From Planctomycetaceae bacterium (GTDB lineage Bacteria; Planctomycetota; Planctomycetia; Planctomycetales; Planctomycetaceae): 46,170 nucleotides of DNA. The position numbers and the translations under genes were made by a program. Positions 1 through 6,197 of the stretch are shown here, in pieces (position 1 is the stretch's first letter; every line of letters begins with the position of its first letter). The stretch covers positions 1 through 46,170 of the forward strand of contig JAKFWC010000018.1 of NCBI GenBank assembly GCA_021732975.1. The letters are read 5' to 3'. Below the pieces are notes generated by a model. That model was not told the origin of the DNA and ran no database searches. It saw only the letters and a list, made by a program, of their open reading frames with translations.

Positions 1-1
1 C

Positions 2-112
2 CTCGACCACCACAACGCCAATCCCCAACCCTTTCACTGGACCGCCACCGCCGACACCATCCTCAACCGCGTGGCAAATGTTTGCAAACGAATTAACAAC
101 TCAGAACACTAG
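2..112 (+). CDS. IS630-family transposase, C-terminal fragment (cut by window edge)
   Basis: The second forward frame is open from the window edge to a TAG at 110-112. It reads LDHHNANPQPFHWTATAD and then ends KRINNSEH. The pattern of an NANP-x-PF-x-WT segment followed by a short helix and a terminal H is the usual end of IS630-type DDE transposases, beyond the catalytic glutamate. Only about 36 residues are visible, so intactness cannot be judged. The next gene starts 44 bases downstream. A second, decayed IS630-type copy lies near 22.4-22.9 kb, but it covers a different part of the protein, so the two cannot be compared directly. Confidence 0.75.
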   Translation, partial: LDHHNANPQPFHWTATADTILNRVANVCKRINNSEH

Positions 113-156
113 CGCCTTGCCGCTCACAAGAAACAGAATACCCGCAGGAACTGGAT

Positions 157-1482
157 GTGCGCGAGGATTCATCGAACCATACGCAATCGCTCTACAACGA
201 TGCCCGGCGGTTGATTCCCGGCGGGACGCAGTTACTCAGCAAGCGACCCGAGATGTTCGCGCCGGAACGCTGGCCGGCGTATTACTCGGAAGCGCATGGC
301 TGTGAAGTCACCGATCTCGACGGACGAAAGTACCTCGATTTCACGCACAACGGCGTCGGCGCATGTCTGCTGGGATATGCGCATCCCCGCGTGTCAGCGG
401 CCGTAGTGGATCGCATCCAACGGGGTTCGATGTCTTCGCTGAATAACCCCGAAGAAGTCGCGCTCGCCCGGAAACTGATTGACCTGCATCCGTGGGCCGA
501 ACAAGCCCGGTTCACCCGTTGTGGGGGGGAAGCGCTGGCGGTCGCCGTGCGGATGGCCCGGGCTGCCACAGGACGAGATATCATCGCTTTCTGTGGTTAT
601 CACGGCTGGAGCGATTGGTATCTCGCGGCGAATCTCAGTGCCGATCAGGCGCTCGACGGCCACTTGCTGCCCGGTCTCAGTCCCGCTGGTGTCCCGCGGG
701 GGTTGCAGGGGACGGCGATCCCGTTCGGCTACAACCGTCTGGAAGAACTCGCGGTGATCGTGCGGGATCACGGTCGAAATCTCGCAGCCGTCGTGATGGA
801 GCCGACACGAAACACGCCTCCGCTGCCGGACTTTCTTTCCGGCGTGCGACAACTCTGTGACGACTGCGGTGCCAGGCTCGTCTTCGATGAAGTCACGACC
901 GGGTTGCGTTTCCGGCAAGGGGGCAAGCATCTCGATTACGGTGTCATGCCCGATATGGCTGTCTTTGCGAAGGCGCTGGGGAATGGTCACCCAATCGGAG
1001 CGGTGATTGGTCTCGCCACCACGATGGAAGCCGCACAGCAGACGTTCATCTCCAGCACCTATTGGACCGAAGGCGTCGGACCGACCGCCGCGCTGGCGAC
1101 ATTAGCCGTGTGTGCAGAAGTTGATGTCGCGGGGCATGTGCGCCACATCGGCGAAGCGTTTCGCGACGGTTGGCAATCCCTCGGAAAGAAGCGCGGTCTG
1201 TCGATCGCGCTCGGCGGTTACCCGGCGCTTACCACGGTGACGTTCGCGCACAAAGATGCTGCGGCGTTGATGACATTGTTTACGGTCCGCATGCTCGACC
1301 ACGGCTTTTTGGCGGGAAGCGGGTTTTATCCGACACTCGCGCATCAACCGGAGCATGTCGACGCTTTCCTGACTGCCGCGGATCGTGTGTGCCTGGAACT
1401 CGTGGAATCCATCGAAAAGGGGGATGTCCAGGCTCGACTCGGTAGCCCGGTGAAACACAGCGGATTTGCCAGATTGACGTAG
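157..1482 (+). CDS. Class III PLP-dependent aminotransferase (glutamate-1-semialdehyde aminomutase-like)
   Basis: The 441-residue protein has the fold-type I class III aminotransferase pattern. The N-terminal segment RRLIPGGTQLLSKRPEMF is typical of glutamate-1-semialdehyde aminomutases and related sugar or amino-acid aminotransferases. FDEVTTGLRF carries the aspartate that contacts the PLP ring nitrogen, and AKALGNGHPIGAVIG holds the probable Schiff-base lysine K272. FCGYHGWSDWYLA matches the GSA-aminomutase subgroup. The start is GTG at 157, chosen because AGGA lies 7 bases upstream; an ATG at 155 is in another frame. No heme or cell-wall biosynthesis genes adjoin it, so the substrate is unknown. 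It could be a true HemL or, more likely, a paralogue acting on another substrate. Confidence 0.88.
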   Translation: MREDSSNHTQSLYNDARRLIPGGTQLLSKRPEMFAPERWPAYYSEAHGCEVTDLDGRKYLDFTHNGVGACLLGYAHPRVSAAVVDRIQRGSMSSLNNPEEVALARKLIDLHPWAEQARFTRCGGEALAVAVRMARAATGRDIIAFCGYHGWSDWYLAANLSADQALDGHLLPGLSPAGVPRGLQGTAIPFGYNRLEELAVIVRDHGRNLAAVVMEPTRNTPPLPDFLSGVRQLCDDCGARLVFDEVTTGLRFRQGGKHLDYGVMPDMAVFAKALGNGHPIGAVIGLATTMEAAQQTFISSTYWTEGVGPTAALATLAVCAEVDVAGHVRHIGEAFRDGWQSLGKKRGLSIALGGYPALTTVTFAHKDAAALMTLFTVRMLDHGFLAGSGFYPTLAHQPEHVDAFLTAADRVCLELVESIEKGDVQARLGSPVKHSGFARLT

Positions 1483-1611
1483 GCTAACCGGGTGTTTGGG
1501 TTGATTGGGGTGTTTTTCCCGATTTCGTGGAGACTGGCGGTTCTGCCGGAAATGCCGTCCGGGTGCTGGTAATAGCGACGATGAACAAGCAGGCCCTCAA
1601 GGAAACTGCTT

Positions 1612-2187
1612 GTGTTACTCGGTCGCTCATCACTGTTGAAAAAAGTTGAGCGTACCGGCTATTCGGACGCAAAGCTTTTACTGGCGATGTTTTGCATCAG
1701 TGCACTGACGTTGCCAGGTTGCGCTTTGTACTCACCTTATCAGGTCTTTCGCTTCACGGCGGACTACAACACGGAACGTCGCCCGTCGTTTCAAGCGGAA
1801 GTCTTTGAGCATCTGCCGTCACATCCGGTGCGCGTCCGGCTGAATCAGTGGGCCTACAATGTTGGCCCGCAGACATCGACATCCAGCATTCCCATTCCCG
1901 CCAATTCACCTATCGCCCCAGATCCCACACTTCCGGCCAACCCGCCGGAACCGGGCATCCCCGGCAATGAAGCCCTTGAGCCGGATCTGCTGGACGAATC
2001 GCAGCCACCCGCGTTTTTACCGGCCCCTCCGTTACCACGAACGGATCTGCGGAGCGAACAACCGGGTGGTCGCATGGGGCCGTCGGCACGCGCCAACGGC
2101 CGTGTCCGCGGTGCCGGCTATGAGGTGCCGGTGCCACAGACCGCCACCGTGCCCGCCCCCACCGGTGCCTGGCTCTTCGCCCGCTGA
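1612..2187 (+). CDS. Putative lipoprotein with proline-rich C-terminus
   Basis: The 191-residue product is not recognised as a named family. A hydrophobic stretch (about residues 21-36) ends in LTLPGC, a lipobox whose Cys37 would be lipidated, so export and membrane anchoring by signal peptidase II are likely. The mature part begins ALYSPYQVFRF. From about residue 90 it is rich in proline, serine and alanine, as in a flexible linker or wall-spanning tail. The start is GTG at 1612, supported by AAGGAA at 1599-1604. It stands alone, with 129 bases before it and about 108 bases to the next gene. Function unknown. Confidence 0.65.
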   Translation: MLLGRSSLLKKVERTGYSDAKLLLAMFCISALTLPGCALYSPYQVFRFTADYNTERRPSFQAEVFEHLPSHPVRVRLNQWAYNVGPQTSTSSIPIPANSPIAPDPTLPANPPEPGIPGNEALEPDLLDESQPPAFLPAPPLPRTDLRSEQPGGRMGPSARANGRVRGAGYEVPVPQTATVPAPTGAWLFAR

Positions 2188-2295
2188 CCGACGCCGGGTG
2201 TTATGATGAGCCGCGGATAATCGACGCACGGCCGACACGACCGTGGCACACAGGCGTGATCGCGGTCATTTTCCTTCGAGAGTTGAGTTGGTTTC

Positions 2296-3084
2296 ATGAT
2301 GCGATACGTGCTCGGTTCGCGGTCTCCCCGGCGGCGCGAATTGTTGCAGCAGATCGTTCCCGCTGACCGCATTGATATTGTCCCGCCGACTTCCTCGGAA
2401 GAAGCCGGTTTCGATGGGCTGACCGACTGGCCGAGCATTCGCGCACGGATGCAGGAGATCACCCGCCACAAATCGACGCAGGTATTGGGACAACTCGCTG
2501 CCGCCGCAGACAACGCCGTGGTGATTTGTGCCGATACGTCGATCATCATCACGGAAGTGGGGTCAAACGACGCTTCTTCGTGTGCCACTGGCTCTGCCAA
2601 TGTCTCTTCTTTGAAGGCCGGGGTTGGCGTCGAAAAGACACTGGCAGAGCCAGTGGCACACAACACGGAATGCGTATCAACGACCGAATGTCCGTTGCTC
2701 GAACCACTGCGGGTAATTGGGCAGCCACCGTCCGATGAGCCGCGCGGGGAAACGGTGCGGCAGTGGTATCGCGATTTCTACGCCGGCCGCACGCATCTGG
2801 CGGCAACATCGTTACGAGTGATCGCTCCCGATCAACGGGTCATCGAACGGATTGTCACGACACGGGTGACGTTCCGCCGCGATATCGATCCGTGGTTCGA
2901 CTGGTATCTCGCGTCCGGCGAACCGCAGGGCAAAGCGGGTGGTTACGCTGTGCAGGGCGCGGGGAGTATTTTCATGACTTCCATCGTCGGCAGCCTGACG
3001 AACGTCATCGGGCTGCCGCTCGAGGCGTTGCTCGAAGCGCTGTGGGAGTTGGGAGTCGTCGAGAGCGGAGAGTCGAGAGTCTAG
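2296..3084 (+). CDS. maf: Maf-family nucleotide pyrophosphatase with an in-frame repeat insertion
   Basis: Maf proteins hydrolyse non-canonical or modified nucleoside triphosphates to monophosphates. This copy has the N-terminal LGSRSPRRRELL motif, the catalytic-region ICADT, and the conserved C-terminal KAGGYAVQGAG and NVIGLPL motifs. It is 262 residues, against about 190-210 for the family. The excess lies after ADTSIIIT (about residues 82-125) and coincides with an 82-base palindromic element at 2580-2661 that keeps the frame open. The last residues and the TAG stop also come from a repeat arm (3058-3088). The start ATG at 2296 is followed directly by a second ATG at 2299, which is equally possible. 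Whether the insert loop is tolerated or inactivates the enzyme cannot be seen. Confidence 0.85.
   Translation: MMRYVLGSRSPRRRELLQQIVPADRIDIVPPTSSEEAGFDGLTDWPSIRARMQEITRHKSTQVLGQLAAAADNAVVICADTSIIITEVGSNDASSCATGSANVSSLKAGVGVEKTLAEPVAHNTECVSTTECPLLEPLRVIGQPPSDEPRGETVRQWYRDFYAGRTHLAATSLRVIAPDQRVIERIVTTRVTFRRDIDPWFDWYLASGEPQGKAGGYAVQGAGSIFMTSIVGSLTNVIGLPLEALLEALWELGVVESGESRV
2580..2661. repeat. Palindromic element inside maf (26-base arms)
   Basis: The left arm at 2580-2605 starts GTGTGCCACTGGCTCTGCCA. The right arm at 2636-2661 is its reverse complement with one mismatch (position 2600). The arms are separated by a 30-base loop. The sequence lies wholly inside the maf coding region and has no stop in the maf frame. 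From general knowledge, GTGCCACTGGCTCTGCCAG motifs recur in planctomycete genomes as dispersed palindromes; that should be confirmed by search. Confidence 0.85.
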
Positions 3085-3146
3085 AGCCAGAAAATACGGC
3101 ACCGACGGATTCCCCTCGGGCTCTCGACTCTTAGCTCTCGACCCTC
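3058..3146. repeat. Inverted GAGTCGAGAG-type repeat spanning two convergent gene ends
   Basis: The left arm (3058-3088, GTCGAGAGCGGAGAGTCGAG and following) and the right arm (3118-3146, GGGCTCTCGACTCTTAGCTC and following) are imperfect reverse complements. The left arm encodes the last residues and stop of maf. The right arm encodes the last residues (RVES) and stop of the methyltransferase on the other strand. A related single arm lies at 31545-31575. It could serve as a bidirectional terminator between the convergent genes, but there is no T-run. Confidence 0.65.
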
Positions 3147-3913
3147 TTCCGCCCCATGAAGAGATAGTGCGGCACGCGGACGAACGGCATATACGGCAGT
3201 GTGCCGCGGCGTTGCGAAATCTTGACCGTTTCAAACCGGTTCTGCAGATACGGAATGTGATCCGGGTTGAGGAAGACGTTGTCGTTGCCGAACCACATCG
3301 GCCAAAACGTACGGGTCGACCATTTATGCTTCGCGAGGCCGTCCGCGGGGTATTTGCGGGCGACGAAGAAATCGACGATACCGATCGTCCCGCCAGGTTT
3401 AAGCATCTTGTAGGCTTGATCGAGCGCGGCAAACCAGTCGGGGATCATTGTCAGCGAGTACGACATCGTGACAACATCGGCCGAGCCTTCGAGCGGCAAG
3501 AACTTCGTCGCATCGGCATGAACGGCTGCCATGTTCGTCCACCCGCGAGTTTGAATGCGGGCTTCGGCGATTTTCAGCAATGATGACGAGAGATCGACGA
3601 GATAGCCCTTCTGAAACTCAGCGAGCCGCGGCCCCCAGTTTTCGGCGTTCTCACCGGTTCCCGCACCGAGATCGACCCAGACCCCGCCCGGGACGGTAGG
3701 TAACCATTGAAACAGTTCTTCGCGGCCATGCAGCATCCGTTTGCGGAAGGCGTCGTAGCCGGTCGCCTGGCCTGAGTAAAAATTTTCGAGTCGTTCTTCG
3801 TGCGTGCTACCGGACGACCGGTTGAACAGGATGTGGCCGACGATCTTCAGTTCATCCGACAGCCGCCACGGTTGCGGTTTGGCAGGAGATGAAACACCAG
3901 CAGAGTCCGACAC
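3131..3913 (-). CDS. Class I SAM-dependent methyltransferase, BtaB-like
   Basis: The 260-residue protein has a Rossmann methyltransferase core. Motif I is VWVDLGAGTGENAENWG (DLGAGTG at 81-87), an acidic residue follows in GYLVDLSSSLL, and motif IV/post-I regions are ADVVTMSYSLTMIPDW and LKPGGTIGIVDFFV. The N-terminal HEERLENFYSGQATGYDAFR and LHGREEL resemble the N-methyltransferase of diacylglyceryl-trimethylhomoserine (betaine lipid) synthesis, BtaB. No BtaA-like partner is in the window, so lipid methylation is a suggestion only; another small-molecule methyltransferase is possible. The start is GTG at 3913 with an AGGA site about 9 bases upstream. The C-terminal VES and stop lie in a repeat arm shared with convergent maf. 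Confidence 0.75.
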   Translation of the reverse strand: MSDSAGVSSPAKPQPWRLSDELKIVGHILFNRSSGSTHEERLENFYSGQATGYDAFRKRMLHGREELFQWLPTVPGGVWVDLGAGTGENAENWGPRLAEFQKGYLVDLSSSLLKIAEARIQTRGWTNMAAVHADATKFLPLEGSADVVTMSYSLTMIPDWFAALDQAYKMLKPGGTIGIVDFFVARKYPADGLAKHKWSTRTFWPMWFGNDNVFLNPDHIPYLQNRFETVKISQRRGTLPYMPFVRVPHYLFMGRKRVES

Positions 3914-4112
3914 GGATGCGATCCTCAGATTTCTCGGGCCATGATTTTCCGCCCGTCAGTGTACCCCGCGACCGCAGTCGAGACGAGGACATCACACCGC
4001 TTGCGGTTTGCGGATCCCAAGACTCGCGATGGATTCAATCCCTTCAGTTCCTCTCTCTGTTACCAAATGATATATTCACGATTGTTGATGTGTTCCTGCC
4101 AGGAGTTGCTTC

Positions 4113-5342
4113 ATGATCGTCACACGTCGCGAATACTTGAAGTCTGTGGGAAGCTGCCTGATCGGGTCGGCGTTGGCACCGCGACTGTTTGCTGCAGAGA
4201 CGCCAAAGCCGAAGCGGATTGCGGCCGTCGTGACGATCTATACGCCACGGTCGCATGCCGATGTCCTTGTCGGCAAGATTCTGGAAGGTTGGAAACAGGA
4301 CGGCGGCCCGGGACCGAATCTGCAAGTCGCGTCGCTGTATGTCGATCAGTTTCCGGATCGTGACATGGGGCGCGCGATGTCACAGAAGTTCGGCTTTCCT
4401 CTCTGCCAGACCATCGAGGAAGCGGTCACCGTCGGCACGAACGGTATCCCCGTGGATGGCGTCCTGAGCATCGGCGAGCACGGCGACTATCCCACCAATT
4501 CCAAAGGCCAGAAGCTTCATCCCCGACAACGGTTTTTCGAGCAGATCACCGACACGTTCCAGAAGTACAAGAAAGTCGTTCCGGTCTTCAGCGACAAACA
4601 CCTCGGTCCGGTCTGGTCCGATGCCTTGTGGATGTATCAACGGGCGAAGGAGCTGAACGTGCCGTTTATGGCCGGGTCATCACTTCCGGTGATGTACCGC
4701 GACCCCGATCCGGTCATTCCCTTTGCTGGAGAAATGGAAGCCGCTATCGGCATCGGTTATAGCGGCCTCGATGTTTACGGCTTTCACGCGCTGGAGGCCT
4801 ACCAGGCGATCGTTGAACGCCGTCGTGGCGGGGGAGTCGGCGTGAAGTGGGTGGAAGCCCTGCAGGGGGATGCCGTCTGGAATGCGATCGACAGTGGCGT
4901 CGTTCGTAAGGATCTGTTCGAAGCGGTTGCGGCACTTGATTCGGGAAAAACGGTCGCGGACCTCCGCAAACTGGATTCGTTGACACTCTTCCGCTTCGAG
5001 TATCGGGACGGCTTTGCAGGGGCCGTGGTGATGCTTCCCAGCCCCTGCGCGACTACCGCCGTTGCAGTGAAGATGAAATCCCAGGCCCCAATTTTAGCCA
5101 CGCGGTTCGATGAACGTTCCGAGCCGCGGCACCCACATTTTGCCTATTTATTGAAGGCGCTCGAACAGATGTTCCATACGGGGAAGCCAACGTACCCCGT
5201 GGAACGGACCGTCATCACCAGTGGTATTCTCGACCGTGCGTTGACCTGCCTCGCCGACGGAGAGAAACGGCTGGTCACTCCCGAACTAGCCATCACGTAC
5301 CAACCGGTGGACTACCCGCACGCGCCGTTGCCAACGTTGTAA
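4113..5342 (+). CDS. Conserved exported protein with twin-arginine-like signal, function unknown
   Basis: The 409-residue protein begins MIVTRREYLKSVGSCLIGSA and continues to a probable cleavage near LFAAE, consistent with a twin-arginine or Sec signal. The mature part alternates predicted beta strands and helices: KRIAAVVTIYTPRSHADVLVGKIL, then VDGVLSIGEHGDYP, PVFSDKHLG, VPFMAGSSLPV, and AAIGIGYSGLDVYGFHALEAYQ. This suggests a Rossmann-like alpha/beta fold such as the sugar-dehydrogenase-associated exported proteins common in planctomycetes. No nucleotide-binding glycine motif stands out. AGGAG at 4101-4105 sits 7 bases before the ATG. It is a single gene, divergent from the methyltransferase and convergent with the next gene. 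Confidence 0.7.
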   Translation: MIVTRREYLKSVGSCLIGSALAPRLFAAETPKPKRIAAVVTIYTPRSHADVLVGKILEGWKQDGGPGPNLQVASLYVDQFPDRDMGRAMSQKFGFPLCQTIEEAVTVGTNGIPVDGVLSIGEHGDYPTNSKGQKLHPRQRFFEQITDTFQKYKKVVPVFSDKHLGPVWSDALWMYQRAKELNVPFMAGSSLPVMYRDPDPVIPFAGEMEAAIGIGYSGLDVYGFHALEAYQAIVERRRGGGVGVKWVEALQGDAVWNAIDSGVVRKDLFEAVAALDSGKTVADLRKLDSLTLFRFEYRDGFAGAVVMLPSPCATTAVAVKMKSQAPILATRFDERSEPRHPHFAYLLKALEQMFHTGKPTYPVERTVITSGILDRALTCLADGEKRLVTPELAITYQPVDYPHAPLPTL

Positions 5343-5369
5343 CACGCTGCCAGCGACTGGTTCCCGGGA

Positions 5370-5861
5370 TCACTTCACCGTTAGTGTCAGATCGGTGAGA
5401 GTGATCTGACAGATTTCGCTGCCGAGGGCAATCGTCAGGCGGTTCTTCTGTTTCGTGTTGACGCTTTCGGCGCGGAAGCGAAATTCGTGTTCTTTAGGGG
5501 TCTTGGTGATCACGACCATTTGCTCGCCGAGGCCGATCTGGTGCCAGTCTTCTTCGTCGATGCCCATGGAGACGCCAATGTAGTTCGTCCCTTCGGCCTT
5601 CGCTTTGAACTTGAGGACGTACTCTTGTCCTTCCTTGAGATCAAGACCGGTCATCACGGCTTGCACATGCCAGTCGGTGCCGGTGACTTTAGTGCTGGAC
5701 ATGACGACGGCGTTGCCATCCACTTTGAGCGTGCCTTTGCCTCCTTCGTGTTCTTCCAATCGCCAGGATTCGGTTTTGTTGACTGGCTTAAGCAGATTTT
5801 TCGGTTCCTCGGCGAACGCCACAATCGAGACAAAGATGGCCAGGGAGGCGAGACACTTCAT
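5370..5861 (-). CDS. Secreted carbohydrate-binding-like (CBM4/9 fold) protein
   Basis: The 163-residue product starts MKCLASLAIFVSIVAFAEEP, a short Sec signal with cleavage near FA/EE. The rest reads as one beta-sandwich: WRLEEHEGGKGTLKVDGNAV, DWHVQAVMTGLDLKEGQEYVL, FKAKAEG, then HEFRFRAES and ITLTDLTLTVK at the end. The pattern of Leu-x-Gly-x-x-Tyr, Phe-x-Ala-Lys-Ala and a terminal strand is typical of CenC-type carbohydrate-binding modules. No catalytic domain is attached. It ends 27 bases from the convergent exported-protein gene. The ligand is unknown. Confidence 0.65.
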   Translation of the reverse strand: MKCLASLAIFVSIVAFAEEPKNLLKPVNKTESWRLEEHEGGKGTLKVDGNAVVMSSTKVTGTDWHVQAVMTGLDLKEGQEYVLKFKAKAEGTNYIGVSMGIDEEDWHQIGLGEQMVVITKTPKEHEFRFRAESVNTKQKNRLTIALGSEICQITLTDLTLTVK

Positions 5862-5957
5862 GATGGGACTTCCGAACGGGTGAAAAGACGGGATCGCGGA
5901 GAATCGCGATTTTCACCAGTTTACCTGCGGTTCACCTTTTTGTAATCCACGGGAGAA

Positions 5958-5987
5958 TTGAGCATTCCGGGCAAGATACGGTACGAT
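5958..5987 (+). promoter_or_regulatory. Possible sigma-70 promoter in the 336-base gap before the RND gene
   Basis: TTGAGC (5958-5963) and TACGAT (5982-5987) are 18 bases apart, about 210 bases before the transporter start. The gap 5862-6197 between the divergent genes otherwise shows no gene, hairpin or repeat that I could support. Confidence 0.3.
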
Positions 5988-6197
5988 TTTCGCTGGTATC
6001 GAATGGGGCGAGGATTCGGCCAGTCCTGCTGTTTTGGAACGGCTTCTGACAATGGAGCAAGGTGGCGTGCCCCACAACGGGCCGGGTTGCTCTGGGCGGA
6101 TCGGGCAGCCTCCCCTACAACGTCCGCCGCGCTCGGGGTCGTTCGCTGTGAGCCCTGACAAACATCGAGATTCGCCGCGTCCGCAGAGAGTTACTGC

